A stretch of 62,331 nucleotides of DNA from CAZKRU01 sp964555235 (GCA_964555235.1 CAZKRU010000013.1:1-62331); one strand, 5' to 3'. Counted from the stretch's first letter, positions 17,160-25,569 are shown. Notes: a model not told the origin generated them from the sequence alone. Program-made: numbers and translations.

Positions 17160-18305
17160 CTATTTCGACCGGCGCTTCCAAAGCGGTTCCAAATCTTTGA
17201 TGGAACGCGGCAATCGATGGCGATTTCCATGATCGCGAAGGCTTTGAATGAGGCCGAGGGCGAAACTGGTTTCGGTGACATGAAGCAGGTGATCGAACCA
17301 TTCCCCGCGGTTGCCATTCGGGGCGGGGAAGTGAAGCGATCGAATCAGGCTGATCGGTTGGTTTCGAACTTTAGATTCGGTTTCGAGCAGTTGAAGGAGC
17401 TCGGCAAAATGTTCGGTTTTTTCTGCTCCCCATTCCTCGATGAGAAAATAGGTCATATCCGGTTTGGTTTGATTCAGGGACTCACCTGCCAGAAAAGCCT
17501 CTTGAGACCAGCGACGGGTGTCACGTCCGCTGCCGATGGTTTTGGAGTTCATGAGTTGCAGAAGAACATTTTCGAGACAGATGGCATGATTTTTATGTGA
17601 AGAAAAGAGGGAGCGACAGAGGCGAAGGAGCGGGTGTTTCTTGAGTTCGGCGAGAGGAAGTGCCTGTCCATTGACGATGGCGGTAATCAGGAGCTGCTGA
17701 TGTGGGGAACAGGTTTGAATGGTACGAAGGAGTCGGGCGGTCAGGGTATCCTGACGAAGGCCGGCGAGAAATCCAATCCGAATGACGAGTTCGCAACTTG
17801 CGCGGATTTGGGTTGGAATCGGAGTCTTGGGGCTGGCGGTAAAGCTTTGACGCGTGAGATGGGCGAAGATTTTTTGGAGTTTAAAAAAAGGAATCAAATT
17901 TTCCTCGGAATCAAATTCATGCACAAAAAGCTGGCAGACGCGCGTGGCTTCATCGGCGAGCGCTTCGAATCGGGGATCTTCCTGAAGGAGTGATTTTACC
18001 AGGTTCCGATTTTCCCGGGCGGTGTAAATTCCAGCCAGGAACGCGAGCGGGACCCATTGTTCGGGAAATGTTTTATCCCGGGGGAGTTCAAAAAGCGCCG
18101 CCGCCTGATAAAAGGGAAAGGTGTAGCGTTGAATCCGAACCGCGAGCGGTTGATCGGCCCGACTCGACTCGATGAATTGAAGGGCATCGGCACAGAGGGG
18201 ATCGCTGCGATGACAGAACTCCGGATCGTTGAGATAACGGGTCTGGAGGACGGGCGGTGTTGGTGAAGTGAATCGAAGCAGAAGTTTTGAAAAACGTCGG
18301 ATCAT
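17160..18305 (-). CDS. Uncharacterised alpha-helical protein, coupled to HIT protein
   Basis: A 381-residue protein I do not recognise. Its ATG at 18305 overlaps the stop of the upstream HIT gene (ATGA), which decides the start; an open frame running further upstream lies inside the HIT gene. It is predicted mostly helical, rich in Leu, Arg and Phe, without signal peptide or clear membrane helix. Cys and His are scattered rather than in motifs. A segment near residue 240 (LLRLCRSLFSSHKNHAICL) is hydrophobic. The helical repeats might suggest an HD-related or solenoid fold, but I see no catalytic HD pair in the right setting. Translation with the HIT hydrolase is the only hint of function. Confidence 0.65.
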   Translation of the reverse strand: MIRRFSKLLLRFTSPTPPVLQTRYLNDPEFCHRSDPLCADALQFIESSRADQPLAVRIQRYTFPFYQAAALFELPRDKTFPEQWVPLAFLAGIYTARENRNLVKSLLQEDPRFEALADEATRVCQLFVHEFDSEENLIPFFKLQKIFAHLTRQSFTASPKTPIPTQIRASCELVIRIGFLAGLRQDTLTARLLRTIQTCSPHQQLLITAIVNGQALPLAELKKHPLLRLCRSLFSSHKNHAICLENVLLQLMNSKTIGSGRDTRRWSQEAFLAGESLNQTKPDMTYFLIEEWGAEKTEHFAELLQLLETESKVRNQPISLIRSLHFPAPNGNRGEWFDHLLHVTETSFALGLIQSLRDHGNRHRLPRSIKDLEPLWKRRSK

Positions 18306-18799
18306 AAGGTGTTCAAGGCTTCCGTCAGTTTTTTCCAGACCGATTCCAAGTCGTTCGGATGAATTCGGGTCAAGGCGGTGGCCGTCATGAAATTGACATC
18401 GTGCTTCCAACGTGGAACGACGTGAACGTGAAGGTGAGCGGAAATTCCGGCACCTGCCGCCTCGCCGAGATTGATGCCGACATTGAATCCGTGCGGCGAA
18501 AAGGAGGTTTTGAGTGCGGTTTTGATGGTGCGCACGGTTTGAAAGAGTTCGCTCATTTCGTCGTCACTCAAGTCGTCGAGATCGGGAATGGCGCGGTACG
18601 GGAGGACCATGGTGTGGCCGGCATTATAAGGAAACCGATTGAGAAGCGCAAAACAGGATTTCCCCCGAAAGACGACGAGGTTTTTTTCGTCTTCGTTGCT
18701 TTGGGCGATGTCGGAAAAAAGCGTGGGACTATAGGAGTCTGCCTTGTTGACATAGGCGTTGCGCCAAGGTGCCCAGAGATGATCCATGGGAGAATTCAT
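18302..18799 (-). CDS. HIT-family nucleotide hydrolase/phosphorylase
   Basis: About 165 residues. It has the typical start DHLWAPWRNAYV, the segment NRFPYNAGHTMVLPYR, and the histidine triad HLHVHVVPRW with the catalytic His. This is the subgroup related to Ap4A phosphorylases and bacterial dinucleotide hydrolases, which cleave diadenosine or other dinucleoside polyphosphates. The start is uncertain: ATG at 18799 (MNSPMDHLW) or 18787 (MDHLWAP). A longer open frame to 18862 lies in repeat DNA. Its stop overlaps the start of the unknown gene at 18305 by four bases. Confidence 0.88.
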   Translation of the reverse strand: MNSPMDHLWAPWRNAYVNKADSYSPTLFSDIAQSNEDEKNLVVFRGKSCFALLNRFPYNAGHTMVLPYRAIPDLDDLSDDEMSELFQTVRTIKTALKTSFSPHGFNVGINLGEAAGAGISAHLHVHVVPRWKHDVNFMTATALTRIHPNDLESVWKKLTEALNTL

Positions 18800-18893
18800 A
18801 CAGGGAGTCCGAACGGGAGACAATCCCGGATTTTCTTGCCAAGCCCAAGCCACTGTATCCAAAGAGCAATTCGTGGAGAGAAGTGGATCCTGT

Positions 18894-18982
18894 CTCTCGC
18901 CAAGTCCGCAAAGGCGCGAAGGATGGAGTTCGATTTAAAAACAAACGAAGGTTTCTTGGCGCCTTGGCGGACTTGGCGAGAG
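18894..18982. repeat. Long palindromic repeat, CTCTCGCCAAG family
   Basis: Arms of 28 bases begin CTCTCGCCAAGTCCGC and end GCGGACTTGGCGAGAG. The outer 16 bases pair perfectly, and there are about three mismatches further in. The loop contains TTCGATTTAAAAACAAACGA. A related element is at 22543-22643 and a half copy with a similar loop at 49905-49961. It lies between the divergent HIT and holA genes. Confidence 0.8.
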
Positions 18983-19047
18983 AATCGTTTTTGCTCTGGT
19001 TCACATTGAATATTGACCTCCGGGGAGGGATCTCCATTTTCTGAGGC

Positions 19048-20124
19048 ATGGGAGAGAAGTCCGGCATTGAAGTGATTACGGGAAACGATGAGTATGCCAT
19101 CAAGAAAGCCGCAGTGGCGTTGACGACATCGCTGGCTCCGGAGGACTCTTTTAATTTTGAGACGATTGATGCCCAGGTCGATGAGGTGGAAGGAGCGTTG
19201 CAACGGATGGGGATGTTGCGTGAGGCGATTCTCACCTTGCCGTTTGGGTTTGGGACGAAATTGATCTGGTGGAAAAATGTCAATTTCCTTGCAGATACAC
19301 CCCTTGGTCGTGCCGCAAGTGTAACGGAGGGATTGGAACAATTGATCCCGGTTTTAAAAGAAGTCGATGGCCAGCGCGTCAAGCTGGTGATGAGTGTTCT
19401 GGGAGTGGATAAGCGGCGCACTTTTTTTAAGACGCTTCAATCCTTGGCCAAAGTGCAGACGTTTGATGTTCCGGATGCGAAGCGGGATCCAGAGGAGGCA
19501 ATTCTTCAGATTGAGCAGAAGCTTCGTCAGAATGGATTGAAGCCGGATGCGGGAGTGGCGGATCGAATTTTTGAGGTCTTGGGAGTCGATCCTCGCGCGT
19601 GGGAGCAGGAGATTGAGAAGTTACAATGCGCCCATGAAGGAGGCGATCTGCGGGTGACGGTCGAGGAAGTGAAGGTGATGGTTCAGGGAAGTCGTGAGGT
19701 GGTGATCTGGGATTTTTGTGATGCAGCGATCTCGGGGCGCGTGACCGAGGCGATTCATCTTCTCAATCAACTGGAAGCGCAAGAAGAGTCTGAAGTCGGG
19801 ATTTTAATTTTGCTGGGAAATCAGGTGCGTCAGGCGGCCTTGGTCGGAGTGATGATGGAGCAGAAGCTCGCAAGGCTTTCGGGTGGTGGAAGATTTACCA
19901 AACTGGAAGTGACGGCAGAAGGGGAGGCGATGCTGCCGAAGAAAAAATCAGGGGAGACGGTAAATCTTTTTATGCTCTCCAAAGTCGCCGAGAAAAGCCG
20001 CCGCCGTCCTGCGGCCTTCTGGACCGGTGCGGTTGAACGAGTTTATCAGGCGAATCGAAAACTTCTCACGAGTGCGGGTGATAAGCGTCAGGTGTTGGAA
20101 TCGTTGATTATGTCGCTGGGGTGA
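19048..20124 (+). CDS. holA: DNA polymerase III delta subunit
   Basis: The delta subunit opens the beta clamp within the clamp loader. The 358-residue protein fits HolA in length and layout: an N-terminal AAA-like domain beginning 'ITGNDEYAIKKAAVAL', the region LMSVLGVDKRRTFFKTLQSL, and a C-terminal collar domain (ILLGNQVRQAALV, then a final helix AVERVYQANRKLLTSAGD). The family is weakly conserved, so the call rests on layout plus several diagnostic segments. ATG at 19048 with GAGG just upstream is the first start after the palindromic repeat. It seems to be a single-gene unit. Confidence 0.82.
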   Translation: MGEKSGIEVITGNDEYAIKKAAVALTTSLAPEDSFNFETIDAQVDEVEGALQRMGMLREAILTLPFGFGTKLIWWKNVNFLADTPLGRAASVTEGLEQLIPVLKEVDGQRVKLVMSVLGVDKRRTFFKTLQSLAKVQTFDVPDAKRDPEEAILQIEQKLRQNGLKPDAGVADRIFEVLGVDPRAWEQEIEKLQCAHEGGDLRVTVEEVKVMVQGSREVVIWDFCDAAISGRVTEAIHLLNQLEAQEESEVGILILLGNQVRQAALVGVMMEQKLARLSGGGRFTKLEVTAEGEAMLPKKKSGETVNLFMLSKVAEKSRRRPAAFWTGAVERVYQANRKLLTSAGDKRQVLESLIMSLG

Positions 20125-20136
20125 GGCTTTCTCATC

Positions 20137-20204
20137 TGGTAGGGACGCCTCTCCGTAGGCGTCCGATCAGCGAACCCGGACGCCTCGGAGAGGCGTCCCT
20201 ACCA
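20137..20204. repeat. Palindromic repeat, GGTAGGGAC family
   Basis: A 68-bp element from TGGTAGGGACGCCTCTCC to GGCGTCCCTACCA, with long nearly perfect arms (GGGACGCCTC... / ...GAGGCGTCCC) around a short centre. It lies between the convergent holA and ruvX genes, where it could also act as a hairpin at the transcript ends. Confidence 0.85.
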
Positions 20205-20236
20205 AGGGATGTTCCTAACGAAATGGACTGAAGGTT

Positions 20237-20671
20237 TTATTCTTCATCCGGTGGCGGAAGGAGGCTTTGGAAATCCAAGTAGCCTTGCAGTAAAATTGCC
20301 GCAGCGACGCTGTCAATTTTTCCGCGCTGTTCTTTGGCGCGATGGCCGGCTTCGTGCAGCTGACGGCTGGCTTGAACGGTGCTGAGGCGTTCGTCGACGG
20401 TTTTGATCGGGAGGGTGGTGATGGTTTTGAGTTTCTCGACAAATTCACGCACTTTGGTGGCACTCTCGCCGTAGCTTCCATCCATGTTTCGGGGGAGGCC
20501 AATGAGAATTTGTTCGATCTTTTCCCGTTGAATGAGCTCCTGGAGTTCGCTCAAAAGTTTTTTCTCCACCGTCGCATCGACGAAGGGGAGGGGGCGGGCG
20601 AGCATTCCGAGGTCGTCGCTCACCGCGACGCCGATTCGTTTGGTTCCGTAATCAATGGCTAAAAATTTCAT
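20237..20671 (-). CDS. ruvX: Holliday junction resolvase-like RuvX (YqgF)
   Basis: RuvX/YqgF is an RNase H-fold nuclease linked to 16S rRNA 5' maturation and to Holliday junction resolution. The 144-residue protein has the standard start FLAIDYGTKRIGVAVSD with a catalytic Asp, GLPRNMDGSYGESA, and the second acidic site VDERLSTVQA; the last acidic site is KIDSVAAAILLQGYL. Length is normal. The start overlaps the stop of the glycosyltransferase gene by four bases, so the two are co-translated, although their functions seem unrelated. Confidence 0.92.
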   Translation of the reverse strand: MKFLAIDYGTKRIGVAVSDDLGMLARPLPFVDATVEKKLLSELQELIQREKIEQILIGLPRNMDGSYGESATKVREFVEKLKTITTLPIKTVDERLSTVQASRQLHEAGHRAKEQRGKIDSVAAAILLQGYLDFQSLLPPPDEE

Positions 20672-21945
20672 CGGATTCCTTCTAGTAATTCTGCAGCACG
20701 TTGCGATCCGTTTTCGTTTCGAATTTTTTCTCCAATGGCACTTGCGCGTTCGACCGATCCATTTGTCAGCAGCTTCTCAAATGCTTTTCTTAAGTCAACG
20801 GCGCTTCTCTGTTGCGGGCGTAAAGTCATTCCGACCCCGAGCCCTTCCAATCGCATTGCATTATTCGGCTGATCAAAAGCAAAAGGAGAACCGACCGAAG
20901 GAATTCCGGCCCGAAGCGCCTGCCCCAACGTTCCCATGCCGCATTGGTGTGCAACGGCCGCGCATCGAGGCATGATCCATTCGTGAGGGGCGTACGCGAG
21001 TGCTTTGACGTTCGGTGGCAAATTCTCGGGGAGATTTTCTGGTCGTCCGGTCAGGAGAATGGCGCGGTCGGAGGTTCCTCGAACCGACTCAACAGCGGCT
21101 TCGTAAAATCCGCGAGGATTCATCACGGCGACCGTTCCTAAGGTGAAGAGCCATGGCTTGGGGCCGTTTTCCAGAAATTCCGTGAGATCGGGCGGAGGAG
21201 TCCATCCCGTCGCTTCTTGAAAACAAAATCCGGCTTGAACTTTTTCAGATGAGTAATCTGGCTCTCTGTGCGCAAAGTGTTGGCTGTAGAGAAGAAGATT
21301 CATCCGCTCGGAAAGTGCGCCAAAACAATAATCGTCCCGCCGCGGTAATCCTTTGGAAACTCGGAATGGATCCAGGACGGGGGCCATGACGCGCTGCGTT
21401 AGTTTTCCGCCGATCTTCCAGATCCCCTGATTGATCGCTCGTCCGATCGGTCCTCGAAAAGGTTGATGATAGGCTCCAGCGGGGGCGGCGAATGAGGAGG
21501 GGATGACGCCAGGAGCAAGCGTCACGGTCACCCACGGAATTCCGACGCTTTCGGCGACGGCGGCGGAAACGAACGAAAAATGGTGCGCCACCAAAACATC
21601 ATGCGATTTTGCTTCAGGGAGGAGTGCATCGTATCCCATTTCGAGTTCGGGGCCGATGAATTCGCGAATAAAAATGCGGAGCGCATAGAGGCCATATTCT
21701 TTATGACTTAAGAGTTCCGGGTAATCAAAAATTCGATCGGGTGACGAGCCGCGTTGACTTCCGACAAAACGAATTCCAGCAGCCTCGGTTTCAGCCTGCC
21801 AGTAGGGATTTCCTGAAAGAGTAACGCGATGGCCTCGGGATTTGAGGGCGATGGCGAGGGAAAGGAACGGATGGAAATCTCCACGAGATCCCCAGGTCAC
21901 CAAAAGAAAACGTTTGGGGTTCATCTGGCAGGAGCTCCCCGCCAT
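20668..21945 (-). CDS. GT1-type glycosyltransferase (UGT/MGT-like, GT-B fold)
   Basis: A 425-residue enzyme with a GT-B fold. The N-domain opens LLVTWGSRGDFHPFLSLAIAL, the signature of sterol- and macrolide-type glucosyltransferases. The C-domain carries FTLGTVAVMNPRGFY, AYAPHEWIMPRCAAVAHQCGMGTLGQALRAGIP (the NDP-sugar binding motif with the key His) and a final SPFAFDQPNNA. The acceptor may be a lipid, sterol or hopanoid, or a secondary metabolite. Start at 21945 overlaps the FHA gene stop (TAATG); a start at 21924 (MNPKRFLLV) is also possible. It is coupled to ruvX downstream. Confidence 0.85.
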   Translation of the reverse strand: MAGSSCQMNPKRFLLVTWGSRGDFHPFLSLAIALKSRGHRVTLSGNPYWQAETEAAGIRFVGSQRGSSPDRIFDYPELLSHKEYGLYALRIFIREFIGPELEMGYDALLPEAKSHDVLVAHHFSFVSAAVAESVGIPWVTVTLAPGVIPSSFAAPAGAYHQPFRGPIGRAINQGIWKIGGKLTQRVMAPVLDPFRVSKGLPRRDDYCFGALSERMNLLLYSQHFAHREPDYSSEKVQAGFCFQEATGWTPPPDLTEFLENGPKPWLFTLGTVAVMNPRGFYEAAVESVRGTSDRAILLTGRPENLPENLPPNVKALAYAPHEWIMPRCAAVAHQCGMGTLGQALRAGIPSVGSPFAFDQPNNAMRLEGLGVGMTLRPQQRSAVDLRKAFEKLLTNGSVERASAIGEKIRNENGSQRAAELLEGIR

Positions 21946-22448
21946 TATTCCATCATCACGAGCTTAAAGATCAAAAAGCCGATTCCACCCGCAGCGACCA
22001 CGGCACCTGCAATCACGAGCATTCCCCATGGAGTTTTGCCGGCGGCTTCTTCCTTGGGGAGCGAGGAGAGATTTTTGAAATGAGCCGGTCTTCCTTTACT
22101 GGAACATTCGGCGAGATTGACTCCCTTGCTCGGCTCAGGAAGGGGCTGAACATCCGGCTCGTGTTCGGATTCGTAAATGAGTTCAATATTTCCGAAACGG
22201 ACGGCATCGTTGCGGCGTAATTTGACTTCGCGGATTCGCTCCGCATTGACGCGGGTTCCGTTTGTCGAATCCATATCCTTCAGGCGATAATCTTTTCCGT
22301 CGAGGGTGAGTTCTGCGTGGTGGCTGGAGATACTTTTGTGTTGGATGACGACGTCGTTACTCGCAATCCTTCCTACTTTGTAGTGGTCCCCGGTCAGATC
22401 AAAAATCTGTCCGGCCTGTTCTTCGGATTGAACAATCAGTCGCGGCAT
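21945..22448 (-). CDS. FHA-domain protein with C-terminal membrane anchor
   Basis: This 167-residue protein begins with a complete FHA domain (about 10-95): GRIASNDVVI, SISSHHAELT, STNGTRVNAERI. All phosphothreonine-binding landmarks (GR, SxxH, NG) are present. A short polar linker follows, then one transmembrane helix near the end (MLVIAGAVVAAGGIGFLIF), so the FHA domain sits in the cytoplasm on a C-terminal anchor. It probably reads a Ser/Thr kinase signal; no kinase gene is in the window. It heads the operon with the glycosyltransferase and ruvX. Confidence 0.88.
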   Translation of the reverse strand: MPRLIVQSEEQAGQIFDLTGDHYKVGRIASNDVVIQHKSISSHHAELTLDGKDYRLKDMDSTNGTRVNAERIREVKLRRNDAVRFGNIELIYESEHEPDVQPLPEPSKGVNLAECSSKGRPAHFKNLSSLPKEEAAGKTPWGMLVIAGAVVAAGGIGFLIFKLVMME

Positions 22449-22542
22449 CCGGCGACCCTACCGAGGCTTCAGCGAAAATTCTAGTAAAATTTTTAAATTT
22501 TGCTGCTGCCGGCCAAAACAAAATTCAAATTCGAGAGAGATC

Positions 22543-22643
22543 GTCTCTCGCGAAGCACGTCAAGACGCCAAGACGCCAAGTTTTTTATTCTTTTAATGTC
22601 AAAATCGCTTTTCCTTTGCGCCTTCGCGATCTTGGCGAGAGAC
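22543..22643. repeat. Long palindromic repeat, CTCTCGC-AAG family
   Basis: It runs from GTCTCTCGCGAAGCACGTCA, with two tandem GACGCCAA units, to GCGATCTTGGCGAGAGAC. The outer arms pair as in the copy at 18894-18982, while the loop differs. It fills most of the spacer between the AsmA-like and FHA genes. Confidence 0.75.
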
Positions 22644-22682
22644 CTCTATTTATTCAATTCTGGAGATCGAGGGGTAAACGGT

Positions 22683-24077
22683 TTATTTCTTAAAAAAATC
22701 CAAAACTCCCTGAGCGCCGCCCTTGAGGGTTTCGCCAATGCTTTTGGCCCCTTCCTGGAGGTTTTGAGGGATATTTTCAATCAGGGCGGAGCCGACGGCG
22801 AGCAGGAGTCGCTCGGTGAGATCGTTTTTGATATTCGGAGTGGTGCCGCTCAGTCGCACCGGAGTGTAGGCGTAGGGCTCCCTCAGATCGGTAAAGAGTT
22901 TTTCGTAAAGCCCGGGAACATTTTGCAAGATTTCCGGAGTGGAGCCGACTTGTAGCAGGCTGGAGACTTCATTTCCAATTTGAGTATAAGTCCCCTCGAC
23001 GCGAACGAGTCCCCGGGATTCAATCTCAATCTGGTCGACTTGAGTCTTATCGGAAGTCCAGCGCAGTTGCCCTTTGAAATGATCAAAATCGATTCTGCGC
23101 CAGCGCTGAGTTTTGGTATACTCTGCAATTTTCTCCAACGCCGGGAGCGCTTCGAGGCGGCTTTGTTTCAATTCAATGGGCCCGGTAATCAACCGCTCGC
23201 CGTTGGTCTTCTCGGATTGCTCCATCTGAAGTTTCCCGTAAAGGCGTCCGACCAATTTGGCGCGCCAATCTTCGGGAAGGAATGGAGTGATCGGGAGTTG
23301 TTCAATGTCAAAGGCGAGATTGCTTTTTGCCGGTTCTCCAATGTGAATATCGCCGCTGATCGCGATGATCCCTTCGCCTTGATGATTGAGAATGGCTTCT
23401 GTGACAAAAAAGTCGGACTCCTGAATGCGTCCCTTCAGTTTTTGAAGATTTAATGAAGGGAAGCTGGGAAGCTGCAGCGTCCCCTTGTCGACTTGGACCT
23501 TCCAGTTTTTTAAATTTCGTCCATCCGGTGAGGCATCGAGTTTTAGATTCGAGAGTTGCCCAATGCTCTTTTCGCCTGCGGGCCAGGTCACATTTCCACT
23601 CCGAAGATAAACCGTGCCGATCTCGACCTCTTGGGGGAGAAACGTTTTGACCCAGGCTGGCGGCGGAGTGGGAGGAGGTTCCGAGGGGATGCTCGGAGTT
23701 GGTTCCGGCGGCGGCGGTGTTTGAAATTCCAGAGAGAGGGTTTGCACTTCGATCTGTTCGATTCTCAAGACCCGCTTAAAAAGGGATCGAAAAACGAAGT
23801 CGGCGCGAATTTGACCGGCTTGGGCGGTTTTGAGGGCGACCCGTGAGGTGCCGACGGTCTGGAGTTGATCCGAATAGACGGAAAAACCGGTCCACTGAAA
23901 GGGCGAAAAGGTCACCGGGATTTCCAAGTACTTGCTCGCCTCTTTTTCAACGCTCTTACGAAAATCATCTCCCGCCAGATAGTGCTTCAACATGAAATAG
24001 CCGGTGAGTGATCCTCCTGCGACCAGAATCATGAGGACGACGACTGCGATTAAAACCCAGCGAAGTGGACCCTTCAT
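22683..24077 (-). CDS. AsmA-like membrane-anchored periplasmic protein
   Basis: 464 residues. A single N-terminal membrane helix (WVLIAVVVLMILVAGGSLTGYF) anchors a long periplasmic part of repeated beta-strand segments such as FKGQLRWTSDKTQVDQIEIE and GIIAISGDIHIGEPAKSNLAFD. This resembles AsmA/TamB/YhdP-type lipid-transport or envelope proteins. A proline-rich linker (PPPPEPTP, PPPTPPPAW) lies near residues 119-140. The C-terminal helix (GETLKGGAQGVLDFF) is typical of AsmA-like proteins in this kind of organism. It is 32 bp downstream of hemQ with a good GGAG site, so probably co-transcribed. Specific function unknown. Confidence 0.65.
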   Translation of the reverse strand: MKGPLRWVLIAVVVLMILVAGGSLTGYFMLKHYLAGDDFRKSVEKEASKYLEIPVTFSPFQWTGFSVYSDQLQTVGTSRVALKTAQAGQIRADFVFRSLFKRVLRIEQIEVQTLSLEFQTPPPPEPTPSIPSEPPPTPPPAWVKTFLPQEVEIGTVYLRSGNVTWPAGEKSIGQLSNLKLDASPDGRNLKNWKVQVDKGTLQLPSFPSLNLQKLKGRIQESDFFVTEAILNHQGEGIIAISGDIHIGEPAKSNLAFDIEQLPITPFLPEDWRAKLVGRLYGKLQMEQSEKTNGERLITGPIELKQSRLEALPALEKIAEYTKTQRWRRIDFDHFKGQLRWTSDKTQVDQIEIESRGLVRVEGTYTQIGNEVSSLLQVGSTPEILQNVPGLYEKLFTDLREPYAYTPVRLSGTTPNIKNDLTERLLLAVGSALIENIPQNLQEGAKSIGETLKGGAQGVLDFFKK

Positions 24078-24109
24078 TTGCAGATCTCCAGTTGAATCAA
24101 AAGTGCGGT

Positions 24110-24934
24110 TTAGCTCAAAAGACCGAGACGTTCGTAGATGGCGGGCATCGGGAGCGGAAGACCGGTGAAGAATTCTCCAAACTCCGCGTACTTGCGTGTC
24201 GCCTTGTCAAAGCGCATCTCGTAAATGATTGCCTTGATGTCGACGGGATTGTGACTGAAGAGCGTGACGCCCCATTCCCAATCATCGAGGCCGATGGAGC
24301 CGGAGATGAGTTGAAGAATGCGTCCGGAGTATTTACGTCCGATCATTCCGTGAGAGAGCATCATCTCGCGACGGTCTTCGTATTCTTGGCCGTACCAATT
24401 CTGGCCGGGGTCGCGACGTTTCGTCATCGGATAGAAACAGTAAAATTCCCAATCCGGGAGCGTCGGATAAAGGCGGTAATACGTGTAGTTTTTGGAACGT
24501 TCGCGGAAGGCGGCGAGCTTCTGTTCGAAATCGGCAGAACCGGGCTGAAGCTTTTCCTTTTCCGTGAGTTCTTCCCGATACTGATCCTCGGTCTGCGTAT
24601 ATTCGGATTTTTCCGTGAGCGAAAAGTAGGAGTAGGCGAGAGTCAGGACATCCGGGCCGAGGGAGCGGGAGATTCGTTTTTCAATCTCGTTGATTTTTTG
24701 AAGGTCTGGTCCGAGGATCATGATCCCGAAATCAGCCCGCCCGATGACGGAGACGGTGATGACCTGATATTTTTCAAGACTCTTGGTCTCAGTAATCAAA
24801 TCTTGAAGCCGCTGACGGCCGAGATCGCGCTGTTCCGGTGTGAGATTTTCCCAAGCGCCTCGGTTGATATCGTAAAACAGATGAAGCACCACCAAACCTT
24901 CGGTCGGAATCAGGGGAGTAATCGTATCGCTCAT
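24110..24934 (-). CDS. hemQ: HemQ-type haem protein (coproheme decarboxylase/chlorite dismutase family)
   Basis: HemQ turns coprohaem into haem b, the last step of the coproporphyrin-dependent pathway. From the ATG at 24934 (an upstream TTG is less likely) the protein has 274 residues, with two ferredoxin-like halves. The C-terminal half carries YPMTKRR, with the tyrosine that forms the radical (about Tyr168), and HGMIGRKY, whose His (about 195) is the expected proximal haem ligand, followed by ITGS-like LISGSIGLDDWEWGVTLF. A true chlorite dismutase would have a distal Arg in a different setting, so HemQ is the better call. The same layout occurs in Gram-positive, Planctomycetes and Verrucomicrobia relatives. 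Confidence 0.85.
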   Translation of the reverse strand: MSDTITPLIPTEGLVVLHLFYDINRGAWENLTPEQRDLGRQRLQDLITETKSLEKYQVITVSVIGRADFGIMILGPDLQKINEIEKRISRSLGPDVLTLAYSYFSLTEKSEYTQTEDQYREELTEKEKLQPGSADFEQKLAAFRERSKNYTYYRLYPTLPDWEFYCFYPMTKRRDPGQNWYGQEYEDRREMMLSHGMIGRKYSGRILQLISGSIGLDDWEWGVTLFSHNPVDIKAIIYEMRFDKATRKYAEFGEFFTGLPLPMPAIYERLGLLS

Positions 24935-25082
24935 GGCCAAGGACTTTGGCGAGGCCTTGGAGCGAGTTCAACACAAAAGTAGAGTTCAGCTTGAGATTTC
25001 CAAGTGGCGATTCATGGATAGGCCTTGAGGTGATTGATTTTACATGATAATTGAACTCCTTCTGAGAGAAAAGGTGAGAAAA

Positions 25083-25244
25083 ATGAAAGACCCGATTATT
25101 GCTGAAGTGAGGGCAGTCCGTGAAAAATTGGCGGCCCGATTTAATTTTGATGTTAAAGCGATTTGTGAAAACGCACGTAAAAATCAAAAAAAATCAGGTC
25201 ATAAGGTTGTCTCGTTTGCAGGGAAAAGAAAAAATCTCATTTGA
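25083..25244 (+). CDS. Small 53-residue protein, antitoxin-like
   Basis: MKDPIIAEVRAVREKLAARF starts a small basic protein, with ATG at 25083 and an AAGGTGAG ribosome site at the right distance. The pattern 'DPI..EVR..RE..A..FNFD..AIC...RK.Q' recurs in small proteins of cyanobacteria and other bacteria that are often found near toxin-antitoxin genes. Here it stands alone between hemQ (other strand) and xylulokinase; no toxin is adjacent. I infer a stand-alone antitoxin or a conserved small protein. A start at 25044 would add 13 unlikely residues. Confidence 0.6.
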   Translation: MKDPIIAEVRAVREKLAARFNFDVKAICENARKNQKKSGHKVVSFAGKRKNLI

Positions 25245-25347
25245 TTGTGAGGTCAATGGTGGTGCGTCTGTAATTCCTACAATTCACGGGTCGGTCGACA
25301 TTGTTGGGAATGACTGGATCCAGCAGATTAGTATCTCCGCTAACGGA

Positions 25348-25426
25348 AATCTGTGAAAATCTGAGTGAATCTGCGGATAAAATAGACTGCGGATTTAATC
25401 CGCAGATGAACACAGATTTTCAGATC
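25348..25426. repeat. AATCTGTGAAAATCTG-type palindromic repeat
   Basis: Arms ATCTGTGAAAATCTG...ATCTGCGGAT and the inverse ATCCGCAGAT...CACAGATTTTC surround a centre TGCGGATT-T-AATCCGCA. The arms contain tandem-like repeats of about 10 bases (ATCTGNG). The same architecture is found in the other repeat families in this window. Confidence 0.75.
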
Positions 25427-25480
25427 CATAAGCTATCAAAAAAACTCTCCTTGTGTGGCTGCTGCGTTTTTGCGGAAACG

Positions 25481-25506
25481 TTCACCCGCAATCCTGAGTT
25501 GCACCC
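25481..25506. repeat. CCTGAGTTGCACC dispersed repeat, copy 1
   Basis: TTCACCCGCAATCCTGAGTT plus GCACCC closely matches 48115-48139 (TTCACCCACAAACCTGAGTT plus GCACC). Both copies lie in spacers shortly upstream of plus-strand genes. Confidence 0.6.
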
Positions 25507-25569
25507 GTTGGATAGAATGACCGTTCTTTTTGATTGGCGGAGGCGGAGATTTCGCTAAGGTGCGGGGCG

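Larger units (their letters stand above)
25245..25569. other. Spacer before xylulokinase, repeat-filled
   Basis: No gene is seen here. The centre (25348-25426) is an inverted repeat of the CTGCGGAT type, and 25481-25505 carries TTCACCCGCAATCCTGAGTT followed by GCACC, which recurs at 48115-48139. The xylulokinase start is preceded by AAGGTG, but no clear promoter could be picked. Confidence 0.6.
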
